From assembly GCF_046630445.1 (NCBI RefSeq), contig NC_092333.1, positions 707,821,001 to 707,885,000 of the forward strand: 64,000 nucleotides of DNA. Reading direction: 5' to 3'. The position numbers and the translations under genes are program-made. Below the pieces are notes generated by a model. That model did not search any database, was not told the DNA's origin, and saw only the letters and a list, made by a program, of their open reading frames with translations. Source of the DNA: Rutidosis leptorrhynchoides. Lineage: Eukaryota > Streptophyta > Magnoliopsida > Asterales > Asteraceae. This document shows, piece by piece, positions 1-12,580 of this stretch (the stretch's first letter is position 1; each line of letters opens with the position of its first letter).

Positions 1-2033
1 TTTATGCGGGACTTGTAGGAGATCGGTCGGACCGGGGATTTGTTAGTGCCTAGGTTTAGGTAAACTAACTATGCGCTAATTGTTTTGTATTGTATTTGCA
101 ATCATCAAGCGAGATAGATGTTGTACTAGCAAGTTAATGCGACGTGCTCGCGTAACAATTATTAGCTACCATTGTTATGAGTTCAAATCGTGTCAAACAA
201 GCGATGTACGACGATTGTTGAGCAAGATGGGGCGGCGTGAGATGTACATATATGCTTTATGTTACGTCTTTTCGTTTCATTGTTTAACCTATTTCTGTTT
301 TATAGTATGAAGACGAGAAACGGACCCGAGAACAATGAAGGGGGTACGAGTGAGGATGTCGAGTTTACGGCCAAGGTTGAGGCCATTATGCAAAGGCGTC
401 ACGCGGCCTTCCTAGAGGATGTTAAGAAGATGTTCTTGGATTCGATTGATGAACAAGTAGTCAATCTAGTCAGAGAACAAGTTAAAATTGTTCTTAAAGA
501 GGATAACGCTGGAAGGCGAGACTTCCACTATAAAAACTTCAAAGAAGCTCAACCTCCCACCTTTGAAGGTGAACGAGACCCACTAAAGAGTGCTCGATGG
601 ATCTCCGATATGGAGGAGGCTTTTCGTACAAGTGAGTGCCCTCTCAATAAAAGGACGAGGTTTGGTAGCAGCATGATGAGGGGTGATGCCAAGTTGTGGT
701 GGGACGCGAAAATCTGACTTTATGGCGAAGAACAAAGTATGAGTTTGATGTGGGGCGAGTTTAAAGAAGAATTTTTCAAGGAGTACCGAACTTCAGCTGA
801 TCTTTCAAAGCTTAAGAACGAGTTACGTACTTTAAGGAAAGGGTCAATGGATTTGAACACTCTCAAGTCCACTTTCTTATCAAAGACCCAATTTTACCCG
901 GAGTATGACGGGAATGGTCATATGTTGAAAGAAGATTTCTACCGAACCTTGAATGATAACTATCAAGAAAGGATTAGTAGGAATTCAGGGAAGACTTTTG
1001 ATGAATTGTTTGATATCGCTAAGGGTTTTGAGTCGCTTTCTCCAGGAAAGAGTGACTTCACCTTTGGCAAACGAAAATTTGAAACTACTAGCCACTCGAA
1101 CAAGAAGAGCAGGAGTGTGACCGAGAGCGTCGGTAGTGTGAGAAAGGGGGCTTCTAAGAGTTTTGGACCCACGTGCTACAATTGTGGTCGACAAGGGCAC
1201 TTGGCCCGTGATTGTACGAACTCATCTTCCAACAAAATCGTTTGTTTTAATTGTAATAAAGAGGGTCACCGAAGGACGGAATGTCCCGATTTGAGGGGCG
1301 ATCAAGTTAAGAAGCTAGAAAAGGCGGCGGGGATAGTGAGGGGACGAAATTACTTAATGACCCATGATGAGGCCAAGCAATCAAACGAAGTTGTCTCAGG
1401 TACTTTCATGGTTAACTCTAATCCGGCAAGGATCCTATTTAATAGTGGTGCTAATTTATCATTTGTTTCTCCAAGATTCGTGTCTAAGCTTGATAAACCA
1501 CTAGCTAAGTTGAGTCATCCGATAGAAGTTGAAATAGCGGATGGTAAGACGGTGCTAGGGGTTGATGTTTGTAACGATTGTGATATTGTGTTTGGTACCG
1601 AAACGTTTAAAATTGATCTTATCCCGGTGACCTTGGGTGAATTCGATATTGTCGTTGGTATGGATTGGCTCGATCATCATAGAGTCGATATTGCATGCCA
1701 TAAAAAATCTATTCGTGCGAAGACCCTAAGTGGGGGAGAGTTAATTATTCACGGTAAGAGACGGAGAAGACTTGTGCCATTATGCACTTATGCACGGGCA
1801 CGTCGTTTTCTTGTTAGTGGTGGCATAGCTTTGCTTGCTCATGTAGTTGATACCCGTGAAGAGCCACCACCCATCGGTGAAATTTCGGTGGTTAGTGAAT
1901 TCGAAGACGTTTTTTCGGATGAATTACCGGGTGTTCCAGCAGAAAGACAAGTTGAATTTCGCATTGATTTGGTTCCGGGTGCTACTCCTATTGCTAAAAC
2001 TCCTTATCGTTTAGCACCAACGGAAATGCAAGA
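1..2033 (+). mobile_element. Element A, 5' internal part (Ty3/gypsy, chromovirus-like)
   Basis: The window opens inside the untranslated leader of element A. Bases 1-306 match the reverse complement of the leader of element B near 8,585-8,880. The gag-protease-RT frame follows from 307 and stops abruptly at 2,033 inside the RT region, where the LTR of B begins. Bases 2,029-2,033 (CAAGA) recur at 34,394-34,398, where the RT sequence of A resumes, so 1-2,033 and 34,394-39,092 are two halves of one element split by B. The 5' LTR and primer site of A lie left of the window. Lineage is inferred from two CCHC knuckles and a chromodomain-like integrase tail. Confidence 0.9.
307..2033 (+). pseudogene. 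Element A gag, protease and start of RT (broken)
   Basis: This is the N-terminal part of a Gag-Pol polyprotein: capsid, two zinc knuckles for RNA binding (CX2CX4HX4C at residues about 290 and 313), an aspartic protease, and the linker into RT. The ATG at 307 aligns with the gag start of B. An in-frame TGA at 715-717 lies where B has CGA. The protease active-site triplet reads Asn-Ser-Gly (Asn codon 1,441-1,443), whereas B has Asp-Ser-Gly, so the catalytic aspartate is lost. The frame is then split by the insertion of B at 2,033; the last codons of the open frame, to 2,070, are LTR sequence of B. The copy is non-functional for at least three reasons. Confidence 0.9.
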
Positions 2034-2537
2034 TGTAACAACCCAACCCAATATACAATCGAACACGTGAAATTAAATTTTTTTTTATTCAGAAGAGTGC
2101 GCCACGCGCACCACCTCAGGGTGCGCTGCACGCACAGGCCCAATTCAGTTCTGTTCGGTATTGTCAATTTTCAAATAAAGATCTCCCACTTCCCGACATA
2201 TTTAGACGAAACGTTTTTCACGACATGTTATAATGGTTAAAACTCACACGATTCAATAATAAAATGAGTTTTACAAAACGGGGCCCACATCGGCCGTTTT
2301 ACGAGTTTTATACAAAAGTTCGAGTTTCGACCACACTAGTTTAATTTCCAAACGACACTATGAGCATGGTGTTTGGGGTTAAACTACCCAAGTCTCGGTC
2401 AAACTCCAAAAGTGTCCCTTAAACAACAAGCGGGATCTCTAATCCAATCGAATGCCCTTACCCTTGTCACCGTCGGAGCCTATAAAAAGATAAACAACGA
2501 GAGGGTAAGCAAAGCTTAGTGAATGCAATAATTATAC

Positions 2538-2540
<3 letters not shown>

Positions 2541-2610
<70 letters not shown>
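2541..2610. repeat. (TA)n microsatellite in the B 3' LTR
   Basis: About 35 uninterrupted TA units. The matching tract in the other LTR of B lies at 9,486-9,555 and has nearly the same length. Confidence 0.95.
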
Positions 2611-2615
<5 letters not shown>

Positions 2616-2782
2616 CCTACTTGCAATCACTTACACATATACCGCATACACGCTAGCAATACAATTAGCTTACCATCTCAAGTACAAAGCTAATAATCTC
2701 CAACAAACCGCTACTAGCGTAATCAATAACATATAATTGACATAATATAATATGCTACAAAATAATACACAACCATGGTTAA

Positions 2783-3110
2783 CCATTCTCGCGTCATGGT
2801 GCTACCGGCTCTTTGGTTCACACCATACGCATTTGTCATGATGCTACCGGCTCTTTGGTTCACATCACAACTCTAGTCATACTCACGCTAGAGTGCTACC
2901 GGCTCTTTGGTTCACACTCTAACAATGCTAAGGTGCTACCGACTCTTTGGTTCACACCCTAACAAATCGTGCTATAGCGCTACCGGCTCTTTGGTTCACA
3001 CTATAACACACGTACTATGACGCTACCGGCTCTTTGGTTCACATCATAGCACGCTCGCACATACTATGGCACTACCGGCTCTTTGGTTCATACCATAGCA
3101 TACAAATAAA
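2783..3110. repeat. Array of seven hairpins with constant loop
   Basis: The 19-base core CTACCGGCTCTTTGGTTCA recurs seven times at about 40-50 bp spacing, with one- or two-base variants. The bases on either side of each core differ from unit to unit but are complementary within a unit. Examples are TAGAGTG/CACTCTA, ATGGTG/CACCAT, TGATG/CATCA, CTATGG/CCATAG and CTATGA/TCATAG. Each unit can therefore fold into a stem-loop of roughly 5-11 pairs. Confidence 0.88.
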
Positions 3111-4142
3111 TACATTACATACATATGCATATAATCATTCCACTCAACTTAACGATTTGGTGACGATTTATACCTCCACAAGCTTCAAGGCAAGGTACCT
3201 AATATAATAAGTACTCGATCAACAAACAAACTTGTTGGACTAAATACCAACACTTCACTCAAGTGCATTTAATGACTTAATGCATTAAATGCCCCGTTTT
3301 CACCAAAACCGCCCTTAAGGGTCAAGATCATCATTAATCACTCAAAAGCTAGTGATTAATGTACGACAACACTAACTATTACACAATTAGGGGATTTCAT
3401 ACCCATATTTCCCAACTAGGTCAATCATTAGCTCTTTGACTAATTTAAAGTCAACACACCCATTTCGGGTCATCCACTAACCCATCTAACACCCATTTAC
3501 TAATTAACTAGATGAGCTAGTGATTAACTGACCAATTAGGACTCATAAACATCAATTAATACTTTGAAACCCTAGGTTAGTTACCATTGAGTCTTCATGA
3601 CTCCGTTTTACGCAAAAACACCCAAAATCATTAAATATGGGTTTCATGTTCATCACTATCCCAAACCCTAACCCTTACACAAAATCAAAGTAAGGAAATT
3701 AAAGTTAGAACATACCACTACAACCAAAACGTAGCTAGAGAAGAGATGAACAACTTTATAACTCGAGCTAAGACTCAAAACTAGCTCCTTCTTCCTTTGC
3801 TTGAGCCTTCTCACACAAGAATCTCACACACACACACACTCTCTCTCTCTCTCTCTAAAATTAAAGTGAAGAAGATAAGGTTTTTGAAAATGGAGTGAAT
3901 GATACTCCACAAACTGACCTAATGGCCTTTAACTCGTCCACAGGTGAAATTACTAAAATACCCATCAAAATATCTGAATAAAAGGGCTGAATCCGGCTAC
4001 ATCAGAGAGTACGCCATGCGCACTCTTAGGTGTGCGCTGAGCGCACTAAGCCCAGCTCAGCTTCTGACTTCTGTTCAACTGCACAATCATTCCCACACTT
4101 TATGTAATCTATTTACACTGTTGTACAATGAAGATTAGGGTC

Positions 4143-7109
4143 TTACAACTCTCCCCCACATGAATCGGAGAGCGTCCTCGCGATCCAAGCCGCATGACAA
4201 GAGGGAAGGTAAACCAACACGAATTGTTTGGGCTCCCAAGTAAACTCAGAACTTTTGCTATAACGCCATTGAACTTTATAAGTTCTCACTTCTTTACTTC
4301 TCAACCTTTTGACCTTCTTATCGAGTATGGCAATCGGCTCTTCAATATATTCTAACTTATTGTTTAGCTCAATCTCGTCTAACGGTACCCAAGATGAATC
4401 ATCCGCAAGACACTTGCAGAGATGGGAAACATGAAATGTATTATGGATCCCCACAAGCTCTTCGGGTAATTCCAAACGATACGTGACTTCACTAACACCA
4501 GCTAAAACCTTAAATGGCCTAATAAACCGAGGAGCTAACTTTCCCCATTTTCTAAACCAAATAATGCCTTTCCATGGCGAAACCTTAAGCATCACCATGT
4601 CACCTTCTTGAAATTCGATCATTCGTCTACGCTTGTCGGCATACGACTTTTGTTTATCTTGCGCCTTTTTCAAATGGTCCCGAATCATATCAATCTTACT
4701 ATTCATTTCTAGGACCAAATCGGTACTCCCGATTTCTCTTTGACCAACTTCACCCCAACAAATCGGAGTTCGGCACCTCCACCCATAAAGCATCTCGTAA
4801 GGTGGCATACCGATACTAGTATGATAACTATTATTGTACGAGAATTCCACCAAAGGTAAGTGCTCATCCTAACTACCACCGAAATCAATAATACACGCCC
4901 ATAACATAGTCTCCAAAGTTTGATTCATACGTTCGGTTTGAACATCCGTTTGAGGATGATACGCCGTGCTCAATTTTAATTGTGTGCCCATATCTTCATG
5001 AAACTTTTCCCAAAACCGAGATGTGAAACGGGTATCTCGATCCGAAATAATAGATATAGGAATCCCATGTCGAGCGACTACTTCCTTGATAAACAATTTA
5101 GCCAAGGTCTCCGATGATATCGCTTCCCGAATGGAAAGAAACAAAGCACTTTTTGTCAATCGGTCAACTATCACCCAAATTGAATCAAATTGGGTTCTCG
5201 CCATCTTAGGTAACTTTGTGATAAAATCCATGGTAATGTGCTCCCATTTCCACTCCGGGATTTCTAACGGTTGTAACTTACCATACGGCTTTTGGTGTTC
5301 GGCTTTAACTTGCAAACACGTGACACATTGCTCAACATACTTAACAACATCACATTTCATGCCCGGCCACCAATACTCCTTCCTTAAATCAAGATACATT
5401 TTTGTTGCGCCCGGATGAATGGAATAATTTGACTTATGTGCTTCATCAAGTAGCACTCGTCGATAATCCCCCATCTTAGGCACCCACACTGTTCCTTGAA
5501 AAGACAACAAACCACGCGAGCCCATAGTAATGAACTCCGATTGCCCCACTATTCGTTCCGCATGCTTGTTGTGAACGTAAGCCTCTATTTGAATCACACC
5601 AAGTTTTTCAAGAAAATCGTTAGTAATAATCATACGTAACAATCCCAATCGTAACGCCGGGTGATGACTCTTTCGACTTAACGCATCCGCGACCACATTC
5701 GCCTTGCCCGGATGATAAAGTATTTCACAATCATAATCTTTTACTACATCCATCCACCTACGTTGACGATAATTCAAATCTCTTTGATCAAAAAGATGTT
5801 TCAAACTCTTGTGATCCAAATAAATCGTACACTTGACACCATACAAGTAATGGCGCCAAATTTTCAACGCATGAACAACCGCCGCCAACTTAAGATCATG
5901 AGTCGGATATCTCGTTTCGTGTTCCTTTAATTGTCGAGAGGGATAAGCGATGAGTTTACCCATTTGCATTAGAACACACCCGAGCCCATTTAAAGACGCG
6001 TCACAATAAACCGTCATGTCTTCTACCCCTTCCGGCAACACTAACACCGGAGCTTGACATAACTTCTCCTTCAACAATTGAAAAGCAATTTCTTGCTCGT
6101 TCTCCCAATTAAACCTTGCGTTCTTTCTCGTCAATTTCGTCAATGGAGAAGCGATCTTGGAAAAGTCTTGGATAAACCGACGATAATAGCCGGCCAATCC
6201 GAGAAAACTTCGGATTTCCGTAGGCGTAGTCGGTCATCCCCAACTCTTGACCGTCTCTATCTTCCCCGGATCTACTTGAATACCATTTTCGTTCACAATA
6301 TGGCCAAGGAATTGAACTTCCCTTAGCCAAAATTCACATTTGGAGAATTTAGCATACAACTTCTCCTTCCGCAACGTCTTTAACATGCATCGCAAATGAT
6401 GTTCATGTTCCTTCATACTCTTCGAATAGACAAGTATGTCGTCAATGAACACAATTACCGACTTGTCCAACATAGGTTGGCACACTCAGTTCATAAGATC
6501 CATGAATGCCGCCGGTGCATTCGTAAGACCAAAAGGCATAACTACGAATTCAAAATGCCCATAACGCGTTCGAAAAGCCATTTTCTCGATATCTTCCTCA
6601 CAGACCCGCATTTGGTGATAGCCGGACCGTAGGTCGATTTTAGAGAAATACGTTGCACCTTGGAGTTGGTCGAACAAATCGTCAATCCTAGGTAATGGAT
6701 AACGATTCTTGATCGTCACTTTGTTCAACTCCCGATAATCGATGCACATCCGCATACTACCATCCTTTTTCTTCACGAATAAAACCGGAGCACCCCATGG
6801 TGAAGCACTCGGTCGAATAAAACCCTTCTCAAGCAACTCTTGGGTTTGATTTAACAACTCTTGCATTTTCGTCAGCGCTAAACGATAAGGAGTTTTAGCA
6901 ATGGGGGTAGCCCCCGGAACCAACTCATTGCGAAATTCAACTTGTCTTTCCGTCGGAACACCCGGTAACTCATCCGAAAAAACGTCTTCAAATTCATTAA
7001 CCACCAAAATTTCACGAATGGGTGGTGACTCATCACGAGTATCAACAACATGGGCAAGAAAGCCGTGCCACCACCAACAAGAAAACGACGTGCCCGTGCA
7101 AAAGTTCAT
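4143..7109 (-). pseudogene. Element B RT, RNase H and integrase (broken)
   Basis: Pol of B, read right to left. It holds RT with the catalytic FIDD box, RNase H, an integrase with a HHCC zinc-finger region and a DDE core, and a chromodomain-like tail whose last residues overlap the LTR start. From about 7,060 to 4,143 it is one frame interrupted by three stops: TGA at 6,486-6,488 (A has CGA), TGA at 6,234-6,236 (A has CGA) and TAG at 4,869-4,871 (A has TGG). Upstream, a stop at 7,106-7,108 and a one-base deletion near 7,060 separate it from gag-protease. A supplies the in-window comparison for each lesion, so B cannot make full Pol. Confidence 0.92.
4148..4163 (-). other. Polypurine tract of element B
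   Basis: On the minus strand the sequence is ATGTGGGGGAGAGT, immediately upstream of the LTR start TGTAAG. The same tract ends the internal region of A at 37,118. It would prime plus-strand DNA synthesis. Confidence 0.85.
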
Positions 7110-8584
7110 ATCGGCACAAGTCTTCTCCGCTTATCGCCATGAATAATTAACTCTCCCCCACTTGGGGTCATCACTCGAATAGATTTTTCATGGCATGCAA
7201 TATCGGCTCTATTATGATCGAGCCAATCCATACCAACAACGTTATCAAAATCACCCAAAGTCATCGGGGTGAGATCGATTTTAAAGTTTTCGGCACCAAA
7301 CACAACATTACAATTTTTACACACATCAACCACTAGCACTGTCTTGCCATCCGCTATTTCAACTTCTATTGGACGACTTAACTTAGATATCGGTTTATTA
7401 AGTTTAGGCACAAATTTCGGTGACACAAACGACAAGTTTGCACCACTATCAAAGAATATCCTTGCCGGATTAGAATTAACCAGGAAAGTACCTGAGACAA
7501 CTTCGCTAGATTGCTTGGCCTCCTCATTGGTCATCAAATAATTTCGACCCCGAGCCGCACCTGCCACCTTCTCTAGCCGCTTAACATTATCGTTTCGCAA
7601 TTCGGGACACTCCGGCCTTTTGTGCCCTTCTTTGTTACAATTAAAGCAAACAATTTTGTTGGAAGATGAGTTCGTACAATCACGGGCCAAGTGCCCTTGT
7701 CGACCACAATTGTAGCACGTGGGCCCAAAACTCTTAGAAGCCCCCTTTTTCACACTACCGACGCTCTCGGTCACACTCTTGCTCTTCCTGTTCGAGTGGC
7801 TAGTAGCTTCAAATTTTCGTTTGCCAAAGGTGAAGTCACTCTTTCTTGGAGCAAGCGACTCAAAACCCTTAGCGATATCAAATAGCTCGTCAAAAGTCTT
7901 CGCCGAATTCCTACTAATCCTTTCTTGATAGTTATCATTCAAGGTTGGGTAGAAATCTTCTTTCAACATATGACCGTTCCCGTCATACTCCAGGCAAAAT
8001 TGGGTCTTTGATAAGAAAGTGGACTTGAGAGTGTTCAAATCCATTGACCCTTGCCTTAAAGTACGTAACTCGTCCTTAAGCTTTGAAAGATCGACCGAAG
8101 TTCGATACTCCTTGAAAAATTCTTCTTTAAACTCGTCCCACGTCAAACTCATACTTTGTTCTTCGCCATAAAGTCGGATTTTCGTGTCCCACCACAACTT
8201 GGCATCACCCCTTATCATGCTACTACCAAACCTCGTCTTTTTATCGAGAGGGCACTCACTAGTACGAAAATCCCCCTCCATATCGGAGATCCATCGAGCA
8301 CTCTTGAGTGGGTCTCGTTCACCTTCAAAGATGGGAGGTTGAGCATCTTTGAAGTTTTTATAGTGGAAGTCTCGCCTTCCCGCGTTATCCTCTTTAAGAA
8401 CAATCTTAACTTGTTCCTTGACTAGATTGACTACTTGTTCGTCAATCGAATCCAAGAACATCTTCTTAACATCCTCTAAGAAGGCCTCATGTCGCCTTTG
8501 CATAATGGCCTCAACCTTGGCCGTAAACTCAACATCCTCGCTCGAACCCCCTTCATTGGTCTCGGGTCCGTTTCTCGTCTTCAT
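7106..8584 (-). CDS. Element B gag-protease (492 aa, open)
   Basis: The open frame begins at the first ATG after the leader, the same start as in A. It encodes a capsid region, a basic Ser/Lys-rich linker, two CCHC knuckles ([14 protein letters not shown] and [14 protein letters not shown]) and an aspartic protease with an intact Asp-Ser-Gly site. It ends at TGA (7,106-7,108) just after the protease, where A reads through with TGC, so the ORF is a truncated Gag-Pol rather than a natural Gag-only product. Gag and protease could still be made if it were transcribed. The protein would coat element RNA in virus-like particles. Confidence 0.85.
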   Translation of the reverse strand: MKTRNGPETNEGGSSEDVEFTAKVEAIMQRRHEAFLEDVKKMFLDSIDEQVVNLVKEQVKIVLKEDNAGRRDFHYKNFKDAQPPIFEGERDPLKSARWISDMEGDFRTSECPLDKKTRFGSSMIRGDAKLWWDTKIRLYGEEQSMSLTWDEFKEEFFKEYRTSVDLSKLKDELRTLRQGSMDLNTLKSTFLSKTQFCLEYDGNGHMLKEDFYPTLNDNYQERISRNSAKTFDELFDIAKGFESLAPRKSDFTFGKRKFEATSHSNRKSKSVTESVGSVKKGASKSFGPTCYNCGRQGHLARDCTNSSSNKIVCFNCNKEGHKRPECPELRNDNVKRLEKVAGAARGRNYLMTNEEAKQSSEVVSGTFLVNSNPARIFFDSGANLSFVSPKFVPKLNKPISKLSRPIEVEIADGKTVLVVDVCKNCNVVFGAENFKIDLTPMTLGDFDNVVGMDWLDHNRADIACHEKSIRVMTPSGGELIIHGDKRRRLVPI

Positions 8585-8960
8585 ACTATAAAACGGAAAA
8601 GGTTAAGCAATGAACGAAAAGACTTAACACATATGTATATACACCACACTACCCCATCTTGCTCGACAATCGTCGTACATTGCTTGTTTGACACGATTTG
8701 AACCCGTAACAATGGTAGCTAATCATTGTTACGCGAGCACGTCGCATTAACTTGCTAGTACAACGTCTATCTCGCTTGATGATTGCTAACACAACACAAA
8801 ACAATTAGCGCAAGGTTAGTTCACATAAACCTAAGCACTAATCACTCCCGGTCCGACCCGTCTCCTACAAGTCCCGCATAAAGCGCATACACAAATAAAT
8901 CTAAGTCTAGGCACCTATCTCAAGTCGCCTAAATCCATTAGACCATGATCTGATACCACT
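8585..8960 (-). promoter_or_regulatory. Element B untranslated leader and primer-binding site
   Basis: This 376-bp leader lies between the 5' LTR and gag. At 8,943-8,958 the minus strand reads TGGTATCAGATCATGG, complementary to the 3' end of plant initiator tRNA-Met with one apparent mismatch (canonical TGGTATCAGAGC). It sits two bases from the LTR end. The rest of the leader is closely matched by 1-306 of A and has no ORF of interest. Confidence 0.88.
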
Positions 8961-9483
8961 TGTAACAACCCAACCCAATATACAATAGAACACGTGAAAT
9001 TAAAAAAAAAAATTTATTCAGAAGAGTGCGCCACGCGAACCACCTCAGGGTGCGCGGCGCGCACAGGCCCAATTCAGTTCTATCCGGTTTTGTCAATTTT
9101 CAAATAAAGATCTCCCACTTCTCGACATATTTAGACGAAACGCTTTTCACAACATGTTATAATGGTTAAAACTTACACGATTCAATAATAAAATGAGTTT
9201 TACAAAACGGGGCCCACATCAGCCATTTTACGAGTTTCATACAAAAGTTCGAGTTTCGACCACACTAGTTTAATTTCCAAACGACACTATGAGCATGGTG
9301 TTTGGGGTTAAACTACCCAAGTCTCGGTCAAACTCCAAAAGCTATCACATCCCAAAAGCGTCCCTTAAACAACAAGCGGGATCTCTAATCCAATCGAATG
9401 CCCTTACCCTTGTCACCGCCGGAGCCTATAAAAAGATAAACAACGAGATGGTAAGTAAAGCTTAGTGAATGCAATAATTATAC

Positions 9484-9561
<78 letters not shown>

Positions 9562-10321
9562 CCTACTTGCAATCACTTACACATATACCGCATACACGCT
9601 AGCAATACAATTAGCATACCATCTCAAGTACAAATCTAATAATCTCCAACAAACCGCTACTAGTGTAATTAATAACATATAATCGACAAAATATAATATG
9701 CTACAAAACAATACACAACCATGGTTAACCATTCTCGCGTCATGGTGCTACCTGCTCTTTGGTTCACACCATACGCATTTGTCATGATGCTACCGGCTCT
9801 TTGGTTCACATCACAACTCGAGTCATACTCACGCTAGAGTGCTACCGGCTCTTTGGTTCACACTCTAACAACGCTAAGGTGCTACCGGATCTTTGGTTTA
9901 CACCCTAACAAATCGTGCTATAGCACTACTGGCTCTTTGGTTCACACTATAACACACGTACTATGACGCTACCGGCTCTTTGGTTCACATCATAGCACGC
10001 TCGCACATACTATGGCACTACCGGCTCTTTGGCTCATACCATATCATACAAATAAATACATTACATACATATACATATAATCATTCCACTCACCTTAACG
10101 ATTTGGTGATGATTTATACCTCCACAAGCTTCAAGGCAAGGTACCTAATATAATAAGTACTCGATCAACAAACAAACTTGTTGGACTAAATACCAACACT
10201 TCACTCAAGTGCATTTAATGACTTAATGCATTAAATGCCCCGTTTTCACCAAAACCGCCCTTAAGGGTCAAGATCATCATTAATCACTCAAAAGCTAGTG
10301 ATCAATGTCCGACAACACTAA
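8961..10321 (-). repeat. 5' LTR of element B, outer segment
   Basis: It is collinear with 2,034 to about 3,370 of the 3' LTR and contains the same palindrome pair (about 9,025-9,064), TA tract (9,486-9,555) and seven-hairpin array (about 9,735-10,050). It breaks at 10,321, where C is inserted; ACTAA (10,317-10,321) is duplicated at 33,619-33,623. The LTR resumes at 33,624. Confidence 0.93.
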
Positions 10322-12504
10322 TGTAACGACCCGGATTTTTCCGCTAATATATAGAAGATTAATATTTACATAATTAATGTTTCCAACATGTTAAGCAATC
10401 AAACTCATTAAGATTTGGTTATTTAAAATGAATTTTATACAAATGTTTGGCCACCCAGTTTGTCTGATGATTCACGAACGTCATAACTCGAAATAATTAT
10501 ATAATGATGTATATATGGATATATATATACTTATGATTTGATAAAATGATATTTAAGTATCTCATTACATATAATAACAATTGGTTATATACATAAAATG
10601 AGATTACTAACTTAAAGACTTCAAGATTATATACATATATACATATAACGATTAACATTGTAATAACTTCTAAATTAAAATGTATGTATATGTATTGTAT
10701 TAATATGTATTAATACACTTTTGAAGGACTTAAACATATATACTAACATACATATACTCAACAAATATAGCTATACTCATAATCTCATTCAATTCCATCA
10801 AGAATTCTATTCGTATTCATTCGGTATTTACACCCGTATCATACCCAGCTTCCATACTTAAATACTATGAGTATATACCAATATGAAATACCAATTATAA
10901 CCTCCTTAGTAGCCCTATGAGTCACAAGACAAGGATAAACATGATGGAGACTTGTGGGAACCAACATTTTACTTCTAGTTTGCATTATTATGCTATATTA
11001 CAAATTTTGTTAAAGTCTCTTAACCATATGCATGAACCATGACTTTTAACACTCTTTTTACTCATTCATATCAGCTATTTAACTTACCTTCACTCTCATA
11101 ATACTCACACACAAGAACTCCAAGTATTCTCTCCATTTCTTACTCTTTAAACACTCTTTAAACACACATACTTCAAGTACTAGAAAATATTCATTCACTT
11201 TGATCATAAACTAGCTTCAAGAATACTTTGTTAACTCATCTACTCCTCTTTATCAAGGTAAGAATCATATATAAGCTTTGGTTCAATTCATATACTTATA
11301 ACTATCTTAATTCAAGATAGAAATCTTATTCGAACTTTTGTTCATTCTATGATTCTACTCCAAGGATTACAAGCCATCAAGGATATCTTTGATCACAAGA
11401 TTATCAACTTATTTTCTCAGCAACTTTGTTCATTTAATTTGAGGTAGTCACCTTATTCATAATCTTTTTCGATTCATATCCATATAGCTATCTTATTATG
11501 AGTTTATAACTTACAACAACAAGAACATAGTTTAGATTAATTCTAAACTTGTTCACAAACAAATTTAATCCTACTAACTTGACTTTTAAAATACTTCAAC
11601 ACATGTATTATGACAGTATGTCAAGCTAACATAACGATATAAAACTTATAAACACGAAGAACACCTTAAAACTGAACATACGCCGTCATAGATCATCGGG
11701 GGCTGTTTTGGGTTTAATTTTAAAAACCTATCTTAAACTTTGAATTAAAAGATTTACTTTGGTAAAAAATCTTATTTTATATGGATATGAAATATATCCA
11801 AAATCCATGGTTAAACTCTAAGTGGAAGTATGTTTTTCAAAAGGGTCATCAAGATGTCGTTCTTACGACGGATATGACTATCTTCTCTTATTTGACACCT
11901 AAGCTGTATTTTCGACTATAAACTTATACTTTTTCTATTAATATTAATAATCTTGAGTTTGATACGAAACCATGGCAACTCGAATCACTCAAAACGGATT
12001 TGTAACCAAGAAATTATGGGTAAAACAAAATTGGATATTTTTGCTTGTTTTTAGCTACGGTTTTGATTAATAAAAATGGATGCTAACCTTATCCTAGCTA
12101 ACTTACCTTGTATCCTACATGTATTTATACAGCGTGGATCCGTATACAGCGTTTTGACATATCATTTTGATTTCTTCTATATATATTATTGGAACGAACT
12201 ATAAGACACCATTGGCACTAATTTCGAGTTAGCTGTGGGTCGAAGTGGATTCCAAAATATTATATACTTTGAGTTGTGATCGAGCGTGAGACATGTATAC
12301 AGTGGGTCGCGGATTGCTTCAGACAATATACATATTATGTGTCTTATTATATTAAGACAATATATTATAGTGTAAGTGAATTCTAACACAATATACGCAT
12401 TTATATTTATATATATATTTATACTGTTGGACTATTGGACTACGAATGTTGGACTACTAACAATGGACAATTAAAATTATCACAAGTATCATAAGTATGG
12501 AATA

Positions 12505-12580
<76 letters not shown>

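Larger units (their letters stand above)
2034..4147 (-). repeat. 3' LTR of element B
   Basis: It is bounded on the + strand by TGTAACAACCC and GTCTTACA, next to the polypurine tract of B at 4,148. Contents, left to right: a pair of GTGCGC/GCGCAC palindromes (2,096-2,138), a splice-acceptor-like site on the minus strand ending at 2,480, a long TA tract, an array of seven hairpins (2,783-3,110), a donor-like GTATG on the minus strand at 3,711-3,715, a CT tract (about 3,839-3,857) and a second palindrome pair (4,008-4,047). No protein-coding frame of note. Confidence 0.93.

Noticed and set aside
2783..3110. CRISPR-like array: regular 19-base repeat with variable spacers
   Set aside because: The 'spacers' are complementary arms around each core, the setting is a plant LTR, and there are no cas genes. 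It is a hairpin array.
3944..4138. Small ORF repeated at 3,944 and 34,145
   Set aside because: Identical because both are the ends of B LTRs; composition is non-coding and it includes the LTR palindromes.
5023..5418. 131-codon frame on the + strand over the B integrase (and others like it over 7,269-8,425)
   Set aside because: Shadow frames opposite a real minus-strand pol or gag.
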